Part shown: positions 1-8,507 of the stretch, piece after piece
How the letters are laid out: each line of letters starts with the position of its first letter
How positions within the stretch are numbered: position 1 is the stretch's first letter
NCBI GenBank assembly: GCA_964564415.1
Contig: CAZMAV010000004.1
Location: forward strand, 1-64,000
DNA: 64,000 bases
Reading direction: 5' to 3'
DNA from: JALEFZ01 sp964564415
GTDB lineage: Bacteria > Bacteroidota > Bacteroidia > J057
Position numbers and translations under genes: made by a program
Notes under the pieces: model-generated
The model's input: the letters and a program-made list of their open reading frames with translations, nothing else
Told to the model about the DNA's origin: nothing
Databases searched by the model: none

Positions 1-75
1 CGACACAAATCTACGCTTAAAGCTCTAATTTATTGATTGTCAGCGACTATTAGCCAGAACTCACGTTAAGCAAGA

Positions 76-113
76 GGGCAGGGATAAAAACCTGGAAGGC
101 CTCTTCCCTGCCC
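76..113. terminator. Inverted repeat, possible terminator in the left-edge intergenic region
   Basis: A perfect 9-bp inverted repeat (GGGCAGGGA at 76-84, TCCCTGCCC at 105-113) with a 20-nt loop lies downstream of the minus-strand T9SS gene. It is followed on the plus strand by a T-rich stretch. It could end transcription of that gene or of a gene entering from the left. I see no coding region in 1-222. Confidence 0.4.
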
Positions 114-222
114 TATCTTCTATTTTACTCGTAAGGGCTGGATGTTGATTCAGAATTATTTGTCCCGACTTCTGTTGGGAGATGCCATCAGCATAATCCC
201 ACAAGCATCAAAATACGGAATG

Positions 223-735
223 TCAATTTCCTGCCTTACTTATCTTCCTTGTTTCGATGATGCTACCTTTCGAGTCTTTGAAACTCAACAGGTAGGCACC
301 GACAGGTAGTCCTGAAAGTGGCAGAACCTCCTTCAGGCTGCCCTTGCCCTTCACTTCCCGGTCGAACCCCTCTATTTTCCGACCGCTCAGATCGGAGAGA
401 AACAGGTTTATTTCCACGAAGGAGGCTGTCTTTAGTTCTACGGTCAATCGATCCGTAGCAGGATTGGGATAAACCTTGTAGGTCATCGCAACAGCAAAAA
501 GTTCTTCATTGCTGGATACAATAAAGCCTTCAGGCTGCTGAAAGCCCTGGAGCAAGGTTAGGGTTCCCGTAATGCTGCTCGTGTAAGCCACCTCTCCTGC
601 GGTAGCAGAAAGGCTTAGGTCCATAGTCTCGGTGTATGTTCCTACACTACTAATCACCTGTCTGGAGAGACTTTGGGCCTCTGCGACAAAGGTAAAAGTG
701 GTCATGAGCAGGATAGCGCTAATTATTTTTTTCAT
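223..735 (-). CDS. Secreted protein with T9SS type A sorting domain
   Basis: This 170-residue protein has a clear Sec signal peptide (MKKIISAILLMTTFTFVAEA, cleavage near residue 20). After a short middle region comes a C-terminal type IX secretion sorting domain from about residue 85. The sorting domain shows the usual signature: KVYPNPATDRLTVEL, a LSDLSGR core, and an LPVGAYLLSF turn near the end. Such proteins cross the outer membrane through the type IX system and stay on the surface or are released. The N-terminal part (residues 20-80) is too short to hold a known enzyme, and I do not recognise it. It starts 5 nt after the stop of the gene at 741-1859, so the two are probably one operon. 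Confidence 0.85.
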   Translation of the reverse strand: MKKIISAILLMTTFTFVAEAQSLSRQVISSVGTYTETMDLSLSATAGEVAYTSSITGTLTLLQGFQQPEGFIVSSNEELFAVAMTYKVYPNPATDRLTVELKTASFVEINLFLSDLSGRKIEGFDREVKGKGSLKEVLPLSGLPVGAYLLSFKDSKGSIIETRKISKAGN

Positions 736-740
736 TTGGA

Positions 741-1859
741 TCAGGGTTTATAGGTTAAAAACATAAAATCACCTTGTATTCCTGACCCCGAATCGTTTTT
801 GAGGTAGACATACATCGCACCGTTTCCACTGGATACCCGCCAATCATCCACGATGGCACTCCCTCCTGGAGTTACAACCGTTATATACTGATTGAAAAAA
901 TAGCTTTCTCCTATAATGGTGATTTCATACCGAGAAGATGCCGAATTGTAGGTGGCCGTTATGTTTCCGGAGCTTACAGAAACTGTTCCATTGGAATTGA
1001 TGTATCCAAATGCGATAGGACCCTGGGCTGCCGATTCCTGCACGGTCCCATCACCAAATTCAATGGATTGAAATTCTGCACTTCCATCCGTATTGATCCG
1101 AGCTTCAATGGTGGATCCCCGCTCAAACTCGATAAACTGTGCCCCATCTGGAGCAGAGGCTGGAACACTCATTTCCAGGAGGTCATTGCTGCCTCTTATA
1201 GAGTCTGTCTCAATTTTTACCTTTCTGGAACTTGTTCCATCGGCAAAGATGCTTAAAGGTTCATTGGGATTGGAGGTTCCAATACCGACATTGCCCTGAT
1301 CGTAGTAGATATCTGACCCGCTGCTCGACCAGGGGGAAGGAGAGACTGAAACCGGATTTGCAGGGGTCCATTGGCTGCCATCCCAGGTCAATATCTGACC
1401 ACTAGCAGGGGCTACAGCACTAACGTCGGTGAGTTCGCCCAGAGACATGTTGGTAGCTTTTTCCGCCGTGCTGGCTGTCTGAGAGCTTTTGGAGTAGGGT
1501 ACCGACTCCAGAGCAGTGGTTCCCATGTCTACAAAGCCCGTTCCGGGGTTTATTTCTACCTGAAGGGAAGTTGCCGGGCTCCAGTCTATGGCATTAAAAG
1601 AAACGAAGTCTTCGCTACCTATGACCGCATTAAAGAGACCAAATTTGTTGGTCGATACGGTTTGCTCCTCCTGGTAGATGCTCGATCCTCCCTGTAAAAG
1701 GGTAAATCTCACCACCAAATTTTGCTGGGTGATCAGGGCGTCGTTGGCATCTCTGGCCACCGCCTGATAGGAAATCCCCCGATCCTGCGCCCAAAGAGAG
1801 GAGAGGGAAAGCAGGATCACTATGAGGATGAAAGAAAAAATTGAGTTGAGGTTCTTCAT
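741..1859 (-). CDS. Secreted tail-fibre-like surface protein
   Basis: This 372-residue protein has a signal peptide (about residues 1-24). An N-terminal Bacteroidota-type domain begins near GISYQAVARDANDALI and contains a VRFTLLQGGSSIYQEEQ strand. A central segment carries the phrase GNVGIGTSNPNEPLSI, which is typical of tail-fibre or repeat-rich surface proteins that often end in an endosialidase-type chaperone. That chaperone domain is not evident here; the C-terminal 90 residues look beta-rich and unassigned. The gene is first in a two-gene minus-strand unit with the T9SS protein immediately downstream. The function is unknown; adhesion or surface decoration is inference. Confidence 0.7.
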   Translation of the reverse strand: MKNLNSIFSFILIVILLSLSSLWAQDRGISYQAVARDANDALITQQNLVVRFTLLQGGSSIYQEEQTVSTNKFGLFNAVIGSEDFVSFNAIDWSPATSLQVEINPGTGFVDMGTTALESVPYSKSSQTASTAEKATNMSLGELTDVSAVAPASGQILTWDGSQWTPANPVSVSPSPWSSSGSDIYYDQGNVGIGTSNPNEPLSIFADGTSSRKVKIETDSIRGSNDLLEMSVPASAPDGAQFIEFERGSTIEARINTDGSAEFQSIEFGDGTVQESAAQGPIAFGYINSNGTVSVSSGNITATYNSASSRYEITIIGESYFFNQYITVVTPGGSAIVDDWRVSSGNGAMYVYLKNDSGSGIQGDFMFLTYKP

Positions 1860-1923
1860 GAATAAAATGATTTAAGGTTAGATTGTAATTTAATATAATT
1901 AATCGAATAGATATAAACACCAT

Positions 1924-1951
1924 AACGCCTCCCTTTTTGAAAGAAGGCGTT
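1924..1951 (-). terminator. Hairpin downstream of the GAP1-like gene
   Basis: AACGCCT (1924-1930) pairs with AGGCGTT (1945-1951) around a 14-nt loop. It lies between the stop of the 1976-2818 gene and the start of the next minus-strand gene. The T-run is better on the plus side, so direction and strength are uncertain. Confidence 0.5.
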
Positions 1952-1975
1952 TTATGGATAATATCAAAAGAAGTA

Positions 1976-2818
1976 CTATTTAATCAGAAAAAGGACAATC
2001 AGGATACAGGTAAATATGGCCAATACCCACCCCCATATTTTTGATTTGGGTTTTGATTGGGGTGCTGAAGTTGCTTTGGCCCAACGATCCCCACCCTCTT
2101 CCTCATAGGCGAAAATAAGAGAATCCGAGGGGGCATCTTCGGTTTTTGACCTTGAAAACAGAGAGGAGTTTCTGGTACTAAGGACCTTTTCCGGCTTTGC
2201 CTTGGTTGCTTTTTGCCAAAGTGGATTATAATCCATGCACTGTATACTCCTCCCCTTAATGGAAGCCCCTACTTTTTCTGAATGAGAAAAGTACAAAATG
2301 GGACTCTCCTCTAACTGCCCCCTAGTCCAAGCTTCTATAAGGATATTTGCCTCAGCCGGGGAGGAAGTCTGAAGGGGAATGAAGCTAGGATGACCAGTAA
2401 AAGCTTTTTGAGAAAAGGAACGCATTTGATCACCCAGGCGGCGAATAAAGTGATCTTCCTGCCCCTTTTCATGAAGCATCGAGTAAAGAAATTTCCGGAT
2501 ACCTTCAGCTTCGAGGCTCAGGCCCTGAAGTGCCAGACTGACAGCCCGATACCCATCCCGCTGATAATCATCCAAAGCATAGGTAAAGAGGGAATAGAGC
2601 AAGAGGGTCTGCCCATGAATGGCATGCTGACTCAGCCGGTAAATGCAAGTATCCTCGAAAATTCTGATTTCTTCCAATTTCAATTGGAGGAAGTTGCTGA
2701 CCTCTTCCCGATCCCCACCCTGGTAGAGAGAACGAAGGAGACCGGCAGTCTGAAATACCTCAAAGCCGTCTTTTTTTCCAAATAGGGCATAGCCCCATGA
2801 TGGTGAATTCATCGTCAT
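1976..2818 (-). CDS. Tail-anchored protein, distantly GAP1-N-like, linked to a GTPase
   Basis: This 280-residue protein has no signal peptide. Residues about 5-130 form a globular domain, with YALFGKKDGFEVFQTAG at the N-terminus and RDGYRAVSLALQG near residue 90. A low-complexity charged linker follows (about 200-255), then a single hydrophobic segment at the extreme C-terminus (about 258-279), so it is probably tail-anchored with its bulk in the cytoplasm. The N-terminal pattern recalls the GAP1-N domains found beside TRAFAC-type GTPases in predicted conflict systems. That is a by-eye resemblance, not a firm family call. The GTPase gene lies just upstream (2893-3987), separated by a strong hairpin. 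A role as a GTPase regulator or adaptor at the inner membrane is inferred from position. Confidence 0.65.
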   Translation of the reverse strand: MTMNSPSWGYALFGKKDGFEVFQTAGLLRSLYQGGDREEVSNFLQLKLEEIRIFEDTCIYRLSQHAIHGQTLLLYSLFTYALDDYQRDGYRAVSLALQGLSLEAEGIRKFLYSMLHEKGQEDHFIRRLGDQMRSFSQKAFTGHPSFIPLQTSSPAEANILIEAWTRGQLEESPILYFSHSEKVGASIKGRSIQCMDYNPLWQKATKAKPEKVLSTRNSSLFSRSKTEDAPSDSLIFAYEEEGGDRWAKATSAPQSKPKSKIWGWVLAIFTCILIVLFLIK

Positions 2819-2850
2819 AAAGTTTGGAAGGAAATGGGGTGAAAAATGGG

Positions 2851-2876
2851 GCGAAGGAGAGGCTTCTCCTTCGCCA
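2851..2876 (-). terminator. Strong hairpin between GTPase and GAP1-like genes
   Basis: A perfect 11-bp stem (GGCGAAGGAGA / TCTCCTTCGCC) with a 4-nt loop fills the gap between the GTPase stop (2893) and the next gene's start (2818). Read on the minus strand it is followed by CCCATTTTTC, so it can act as an intrinsic terminator. It probably lowers expression of the downstream gene relative to the GTPase. Confidence 0.7.
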
Positions 2877-2892
2877 ATGATGCTACTTGAGA

Positions 2893-3987
2893 TTATATAT
2901 TCAAGAGCTTTCTGAACCTTCCCACCAAGCTATTACCCTGGTTTCTGCTTCTGCCAGCCTGTGTGCCGGGCAGGGAAAGAACCTGGTGTATCCAGGGGAC
3001 CAGTTCCGAACAGTCTTCCAGATCAATGTTTCGGATTTCGTCCTTCTTCCCTCGGTCAGACTCCACTTCTCCTATGCTGAAGGGGAATACCCTTGGCTGC
3101 TGTATATCGCCGGAAGTTAGCCATTTATCCACCTGGGGGAGGTAAGTCTTGATGACCTCTTCGACATTCATATCCGTGCGACCACGGTCAAACTTACTCA
3201 GAATCACCCCTACCCTGGACATGTCAATCCCTTCGTTGTATAGGTAGGACAGGAATTGAAGGATGAGTTTGTCCTCTTTGCGGTTCATAACCCTTTCGAA
3301 GTCAGCCACAATCAAAAATGAGATAGAGATTTCTGGACAGGATAGGTAATTCTTGACTGATTCCGGAAGGCCTTCCTCACCGGTATCCACATCTACCTTT
3401 TTAAGGTCCTCCCCTGCCATTTCGAGGAAAGTAAGGTTGACATCCTCCCCTTCCATCATAAAGGCGCTGTCATATTCCGTAATCTGACCAATGGAGGTAG
3501 GTTGAGGGAAGTTTCCATCCTCCACATCCCTCATCATCTGGTGAATGAGGCGGATGCCCTGCTGATTGTCTCCCTGGTTCAGGATGACTCGGTAGTGCTG
3601 CCTCATGTACATATTGATGGCCGTGAGTACCGTAGATTTTCCGGCACCTGTATAGCCAAAAATAAAGACGTAGTTGGTATTCTTGTCCAATATCTCTTCA
3701 TGAGTCTTGACAGAAGGGTCCTTGTCGGCTTTGATTTCCTCTTCGGCAGGACCCTGGAAGGCTCTCTGATGACGGAAAGCTGGAAGGGAATTAGCCTCTT
3801 TCTGAGAGGGGGTGGCTTGGATGCCTTCTTCAGGGCCTTCATTTCGGGAGTGCTGAGGAATATCCTTTTTTTGCTTGAGCCTTTCGAGCTCGCGGCGGTC
3901 GGCCTCGGCCCTCATGTGAAGGGTATCTTCGATGATCTCGGTAAGTTCGGGATCGTGGATGGGAAGTTTTATTCTGTTACGGTCCAT
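2893..3987 (-). CDS. P-loop GTPase, TRAFAC-like, of a putative conflict/signalling locus
   Basis: This is a 364-residue soluble protein. Residues 1-100 are charged and partly coiled-coil. The G domain begins near 105 with a Walker A motif GYTGAGKST (111-119). A G3-like motif FLEMAGED follows at about 188-194, where an E-x-x-G-E replaces the classical D-x-x-G. A G4-like SKFD sits at 264-267, and the last 60 residues carry a helical tail. The G-E after the switch motif resembles GTPases that partner GAP1-type proteins, though this is recognised only by eye. It lies 52 nt after the membrane protein gene (4040-5512) in the same direction, so the two are probably co-transcribed. GTP binding is well supported. 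The signal sensed and the output are unknown. Confidence 0.75.
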   Translation of the reverse strand: MDRNRIKLPIHDPELTEIIEDTLHMRAEADRRELERLKQKKDIPQHSRNEGPEEGIQATPSQKEANSLPAFRHQRAFQGPAEEEIKADKDPSVKTHEEILDKNTNYVFIFGYTGAGKSTVLTAINMYMRQHYRVILNQGDNQQGIRLIHQMMRDVEDGNFPQPTSIGQITEYDSAFMMEGEDVNLTFLEMAGEDLKKVDVDTGEEGLPESVKNYLSCPEISISFLIVADFERVMNRKEDKLILQFLSYLYNEGIDMSRVGVILSKFDRGRTDMNVEEVIKTYLPQVDKWLTSGDIQQPRVFPFSIGEVESDRGKKDEIRNIDLEDCSELVPWIHQVLSLPGTQAGRSRNQGNSLVGRFRKLLNI

Positions 3988-4039
3988 TATTTTTAAGATT
4001 TAAAGTGAAAGGGTTTGGGGTTAATGAGCTGGGCTGGGA

Positions 4040-5512
4040 TCAAAATTTTTCTTCGTAGGGGATCAATCCATTTTCCTTGTGGGAAAATCCATTGGTTTCG
4101 GACTTCCTTTCCTTGACCTCCAAATCGAAGGAGGCATAAGGGGATTCCGAATCAGGTTCTTCCTCTTCTTTATCCTGGAAAGTGTCGTGAATACTCTGTT
4201 GCTTTTGTCCTTGATCCTCGCTTACATCTTCATCCTTTAGTGGTATCCAGATGGGCGGAGCGGACACTTCCTCGGTTTTGGGTTTATTTTCAGAAGGACT
4301 AATGATCTTACTTTCTTCCGAGAATTCTTGTCGAGGTGCAGCCTCCTTTTCGGCTTTCTCTTCCTTGACGACTGCATCCTTGTAAGGTCTATGGGAGTTA
4401 TCCTTGGCCTTTCTTTCCTTTCTTAGAGCATAAATACCCTCGGATTCCCCTCTCTCCTTCGAGGAGGATGACTGACTCTTGGCAAAGGTCTTTCTTCCTT
4501 CTTTGCTGCCTTTTTTATCATCTTCTTCCTCTTTTCTTTCCTTGGGAGGGCGGTTGATCATGACAATGACAAAGAGGACGATAAAGTCAATCAATAAGGA
4601 GAGCAGAAGCGAGACAATAACTGAGGATGCCCGCTTGCTGTCCAGTTGGGCAATATTGGTCAATGTCCAAAGGGAGTGGTTGAGGTTGCCTACATCTCTG
4701 TGCTGAAAGGTCAGGGGCTTATATTCGAAATTTTTCTCTCCTACCATACGGGTAGTCATTTCTCCGATCTGAGCGTGAGCATCGATACTCTTGTCCACGG
4801 CCTGGCGATAGGACTTTATATTGCCGGAGGCCAGGGATTGGTCGATTTCTGCTTGAGTTGTGCCGGTCAGGGAATCGATCAAATGGATGGCAGGATCGTA
4901 GCGGGACTTGATGGCTTCCATCTTGGCTGTCAAGGGAATGACTACTTCCTTATTGAGCCTTCTAGCCTTGGAGCCATAGCCGGGATCCATCCGATTGGTG
5001 GTCTCTTCCTTGAGCAGGGCCTTGGCTTCGCTGAGCTGCTCCTCTATGTCGCGGGTATCGAAATACTGGTCAAGGGCAGCCCGGGCTGAAACGCTGACCG
5101 AGGTCAATTGGGATTTGTTTTCTTTAAGTTCTTCGTAGAGCAACTTTTCGGAGGTAAAAACTCCGTAGATGGCATTGAAATTCAATAAAACCGAGAAACT
5201 TGCGACAAAAATATAGCCCAGAATGAGTCTGGCCTGGTTAGCTTCCTGGTAGGCCTTGGGTATCCTCAAGGCAATGGCTACCATAAATACCGAGAGGGCA
5301 ATGGCAGTCGCGTAGGAAAGAACCCAGTTGTCCAACATGGGCATCAAACCTGTGGCGGTGGTATAGCAACTTACGATTCCCATAATAAAGACTGCAATGG
5401 GAAAAAGGTCTATGTTTTTGGGAGTCTCGGGTGCTGCAGGCCTTCGACCTGGCTGGCGGCCGTTGAATCGATGGCTGTTACCACCCGCTTGCTTATTATT
5501 TTTCTTGAACAT
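4040..5512 (-). CDS. Four-helix membrane protein with periplasmic coiled coil and charged cytoplasmic tail
   Basis: This is a 490-residue protein. After a basic N-terminal stretch there are three transmembrane helices (about 35-57, 64-84, 96-116). A mostly helical, coiled-coil-prone region of about 180 residues follows, then a fourth helix (about 298-319). The last 170 residues are extremely charged and low in complexity (E/K/S rich). With four helices, both the N-terminus and the tail would lie on the same side, most likely the cytoplasm, leaving the coiled coil outside. The layout resembles a membrane sensor that relays to a cytoplasmic partner. The GTPase gene immediately downstream is the obvious candidate (inference). 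I do not recognise a named family. Confidence 0.7.
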   Translation of the reverse strand: MFKKNNKQAGGNSHRFNGRQPGRRPAAPETPKNIDLFPIAVFIMGIVSCYTTATGLMPMLDNWVLSYATAIALSVFMVAIALRIPKAYQEANQARLILGYIFVASFSVLLNFNAIYGVFTSEKLLYEELKENKSQLTSVSVSARAALDQYFDTRDIEEQLSEAKALLKEETTNRMDPGYGSKARRLNKEVVIPLTAKMEAIKSRYDPAIHLIDSLTGTTQAEIDQSLASGNIKSYRQAVDKSIDAHAQIGEMTTRMVGEKNFEYKPLTFQHRDVGNLNHSLWTLTNIAQLDSKRASSVIVSLLLSLLIDFIVLFVIVMINRPPKERKEEEDDKKGSKEGRKTFAKSQSSSSKERGESEGIYALRKERKAKDNSHRPYKDAVVKEEKAEKEAAPRQEFSEESKIISPSENKPKTEEVSAPPIWIPLKDEDVSEDQGQKQQSIHDTFQDKEEEEPDSESPYASFDLEVKERKSETNGFSHKENGLIPYEEKF

Positions 5513-5751
5513 GGCGGGTTGAAATTAGTGGTGGTTGAAAAATGATAGTCATGTACATCCACCTATATCCAAGAGAAATGCCAAGAGATGCAAAATGTTG
5601 AATATCAATTAATTAAATACATTTCTTTCCTAAATTTTTCCCAAATTGAAAAGGATAAATCCCATTTGTAAAACCAAGCAAATACGAAAAACTAAAATAG
5701 GTGCAAGGGAGGTCGCGATCTGGTCAAAATTGGTCATCCCGTCATTATTTC

Positions 5752-5791
5752 AAAAAAAAGGAACCCATCTCCTTAGGCAGAAAATGGGTCC
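5752..5791 (-). terminator. Intrinsic terminator after the caspase operon
   Basis: On the minus strand GGACCCAT (5791-5784) pairs with ATGGGTTCC (5768-5760) with one bulged base, followed by a run of eight T. It lies just downstream of the stop of the 5811-6671 gene and so ends the caspase transcription unit. The rest of the gap 5513-5759 is AT-rich, presumably the promoter region of the membrane protein gene; no clear TANNTTTG box was found. Confidence 0.8.
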
Positions 5792-5810
5792 GAATGACAA
5801 AGGGAAAAAA

Positions 5811-6671
5811 CTAAAATCTCAATTTGATCCCCAGGCCATAGGAATTGTTTTGTAGGCCCGGAGAGTTTGCTCCCGGAAAAGCATAGTTTCTAATATCTGG
5901 AGATACTTCTATGCTTCCGTTTAGGGTTCCGTTTTGAAACTTTCGATTGAGGCGAATGCGGTTGACGATGATGATGGCAGAGGCAGCCAAAATAGCTCCT
6001 CCCGCCGCAATCATCCACTGTGAGCGCTTATATCTCTTATTGAGATAGTCGTAATAACTGCCCTCTCCTCCTCCACCTTCATCTCCCCGTCCCGTGATGC
6101 CAAGCTCGTTGATCAAGCTGTTGTACACCGAATCGTAGCCAGCTACCGAGGGATTGGTATAGGTGCTGTACAGGGCATATTCTTCTGATCCCGGACCTGA
6201 ATTGGAAAGGGTAACCAGACCCGAGGTGAGGAGGCCCAGCCCTGTGGCCGCCGAGGCACTCAATCCTGCCCACACACTGGGAGGATTGACCGTAGGTGAA
6301 AGATTGGAACCTGGAATTTCGCCCCCCATATCCACGGGATCTATCGCCACTACGAAAATTCGCAGGCCCTGAAGGTCGGAGGGGCTATATCCATCCTCCT
6401 GAAAATACCAGGTAATCCGCTTGTCAGTTCCTGCCCTTATGTATTGTCCGGCTCTGGAGACTCCTGTGAGCCCATTTTGAGGCCTGATGTTGGGATCAGA
6501 GGTGCGGAGGGTGACCTCAAAATTTTCATGGCTTCCGTTGGGGATGATGTCAAAGCTGATGGTAATCTTATCTGCGGAGGCCGTTACCCTTTCGTTTCTG
6601 ACAAAGTTGCGTTGGGCAAAAGCGGTGCTGCTAATGAGCAAGCAGGCAATGATAAACAGTGAGAATCTCAT
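5811..6671 (-). CDS. Exported protein with beta-sandwich domain and hydrophobic segments
   Basis: This 286-residue protein has a signal peptide (about 1-19, ending AFA-Q). A predicted beta-sandwich of about 90 residues follows (pattern ITISFDIIPNGSHENFEVTLRTSD). Next come a hydrophobic, small-residue-rich stretch around 133-158, a glycine-rich linker, and a clear transmembrane helix near residues 219-237 followed by basic residues. It is therefore likely anchored in the inner membrane with the beta domain in the periplasm. It starts 42 nt downstream of the caspase lipoprotein gene on the same strand and ahead of a good terminator, so the two form a bicistronic unit. The family is not recognised; it may be a partner or substrate of the caspase. 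Confidence 0.7.
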   Translation of the reverse strand: MRFSLFIIACLLISSTAFAQRNFVRNERVTASADKITISFDIIPNGSHENFEVTLRTSDPNIRPQNGLTGVSRAGQYIRAGTDKRITWYFQEDGYSPSDLQGLRIFVVAIDPVDMGGEIPGSNLSPTVNPPSVWAGLSASAATGLGLLTSGLVTLSNSGPGSEEYALYSTYTNPSVAGYDSVYNSLINELGITGRGDEGGGGEGSYYDYLNKRYKRSQWMIAAGGAILAASAIIIVNRIRLNRKFQNGTLNGSIEVSPDIRNYAFPGANSPGLQNNSYGLGIKLRF

Positions 6672-6713
6672 GACTATTGGGTTATGAATTTCAGAACAGT
6701 AGTTTTCAAAAGA

Positions 6714-8270
6714 TTAATTCTGGACGATGTACAAGGGAATCTGTGAGGTATCAAAATCGCTGTCCAACTGGGGATTTTGATTTTCCCTCTTTACTTCCTT
6801 AACCATGGTGGGTACTTCCACTCTCAGATAGGCGAAAAGTTCACTTACCGTTACGATCCGATTTCGGTCTCCCATGCGATCAGCATGGCCATAGCGTAGG
6901 CCCTTGACCAGGGCCTCTGTAAAGGCTCCATTTCTCCAACTTGAATCTTCGTAGGAAAACTCGTCTCTGGAAGAAGAGGTAATGGTAATGAAGCCATCCC
7001 TGACCTTATTTAGGCTGCCAATGGCTTTCTGCACTTCCAGGGGATTGAGGCTGTTTTTACGGGCTCCTCCACTGTGGCAGGCATCGATTAAAACTATCTT
7101 TTTGCAGGGGATGGGATCGAGAAGGTCTATGATGTCGTATTTGTAGGAAATGGAATAAGCCTTCCAAGCCGAAGCCCTATATCCACTGGCCTGAATAAAA
7201 AATTCATTCTCTTTCATAAAACCATGTGAGGAAATAAAGACGACGATGAGGTCATTGGCCTTGAGGTTGTCGGTCTGGTACTTGGTCTGAAAGGTCTCGA
7301 TGGTCGCCTTGATTTCTGTGGGGGAAGCCTGTTCGCCTGTGATAGGAAAAACATGGACCTTGTCAAAAATTTTATTGGTACCCGAACCTCCCTGATCCCG
7401 GAAGACATCAGCAAAGTCGGTGGCATCGTGGGTGGTAAAGTCCAGGTCTGTCTCAGGGCCTATGGATATGACGTAGAGATTGGGCTTGCCCAGAATGACG
7501 TATTTGAATTTCAGTTTGGAAGAGCGAATCCCACCAAACTCGGCGCTAAGGGTCTGCACCCTTCCCGGGTCTTTGATTTCGATGATGTCAGTAAGGCGAT
7601 ATTGGTTGCTTCGCAGGGTTACGATCTCGGCTTGATTGCTGAGGGCGAGGTCTTTTTCATTGATGTGAAGGGTAATATCCTCCTTGTTGGGCAGGCTCAA
7701 TGAATGGATTTCCCAGCTGACCTTCATCAGTTTTTCCTCCTGGCTGTGGATATAGAGAGGGGGAGAGAGGGTCGCTGGATTGGGAGTTATCCAGGAGATA
7801 GATACATCCGAATGGTCGGCAATATCAATAAAACGAACCGGAGAGTCCATGCCCATGACCCTGACGTAAATGGCATTTCTTGCGACAGAGGTATTGAGGG
7901 AAACTACAGTCGAGTAAATGTATTCTTTTTCTCTCGAAAGAGGGGTAAGGGTAACCTCTCCAGCCTTGCCAGACTCTAAGCTACCCAGGTCGTCCCTGAA
8001 AACCTTGAAATCTTCGTCCTTGAGACTGTGGGTAGAGGTGACCTTGAGCTCTATCCTCACCTGTTTGTTGGCAGGGCTGTATTTTTCGACAGGGTAAATC
8101 CATTCAAATTTTACCTGCTTGGTGCTGTCAAAAATGATGACAGCTCCCTCTCCTCCGGAAAAATCGATGGAAACCCCCTCCGAAACAGGGGTCGAGGATT
8201 TACAACTCCAGAGATAAAGGGCCGGGACCAATAAAAGAATGGATAACAGGGACTTAGATGTGTGCTTCAT
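6714..8270 (-). CDS. Caspase-fold (peptidase C14) lipoprotein
   Basis: This 518-residue protein has a lipoprotein signal peptide ending in the lipobox LWSC (lipidated Cys about 23). Two or more Ig-like beta domains fill residues 30-255. A C-terminal caspase-like domain starts near LYVISIG (about 265). The catalytic dyad is visible: His349 in FISSHGF and Cys398 in the motif DACHSGG. It also has the usual spacing of strands seen in bacterial C14 enzymes. C14 enzymes often cleave after Lys/Arg or Asp and act in regulated proteolysis or cell death. A lipoprotein form would act in the periplasm or at the outer membrane. It is divergent from the papain-fold protease at 9099-10535 across about 240 nt. 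The substrate is unknown. Confidence 0.9.
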   Translation of the reverse strand: MKHTSKSLLSILLLVPALYLWSCKSSTPVSEGVSIDFSGGEGAVIIFDSTKQVKFEWIYPVEKYSPANKQVRIELKVTSTHSLKDEDFKVFRDDLGSLESGKAGEVTLTPLSREKEYIYSTVVSLNTSVARNAIYVRVMGMDSPVRFIDIADHSDVSISWITPNPATLSPPLYIHSQEEKLMKVSWEIHSLSLPNKEDITLHINEKDLALSNQAEIVTLRSNQYRLTDIIEIKDPGRVQTLSAEFGGIRSSKLKFKYVILGKPNLYVISIGPETDLDFTTHDATDFADVFRDQGGSGTNKIFDKVHVFPITGEQASPTEIKATIETFQTKYQTDNLKANDLIVVFISSHGFMKENEFFIQASGYRASAWKAYSISYKYDIIDLLDPIPCKKIVLIDACHSGGARKNSLNPLEVQKAIGSLNKVRDGFITITSSSRDEFSYEDSSWRNGAFTEALVKGLRYGHADRMGDRNRIVTVSELFAYLRVEVPTMVKEVKRENQNPQLDSDFDTSQIPLYIVQN

Positions 8271-8297
8271 TTCCTAAGGGGCTTGTGATGCTTCCAT

Positions 8298-8323
8298 CTC
8301 TCCTTCGAACAAGTGAAGGAGAG
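8298..8323. repeat. Inverted repeat between the divergent protease units
   Basis: CTCTCCTTC (8298-8306) and GAAGGAGAG (8315-8323) form a perfect 9-bp inverted repeat with an 8-nt loop, in the 237-nt divergent region between the caspase gene and the secreted-protein gene. The same words (TCTCCTTCG and GAAGGAGAGGCTT) build the hairpin at 2851-2876. It could be a shared operator or a leader hairpin on either transcript. Confidence 0.5.
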
Positions 8324-8507
8324 GCTTATGGCAAAGACGAGCGAAGGGATAGAATTACAGGCAGGGAGGAAAAAATTTATGAAAAAGTCCTCTTTGAAAT
8401 CCCTGAAGATGGATTTTCTCCCCTTCGATCGTCAGGAAGAATAGGTGTTTGAGATTTCCCTAAAAATCAAAGGACCTGGATTTTTGAATGTAAAAGTTAA
8501 CCCCAAA

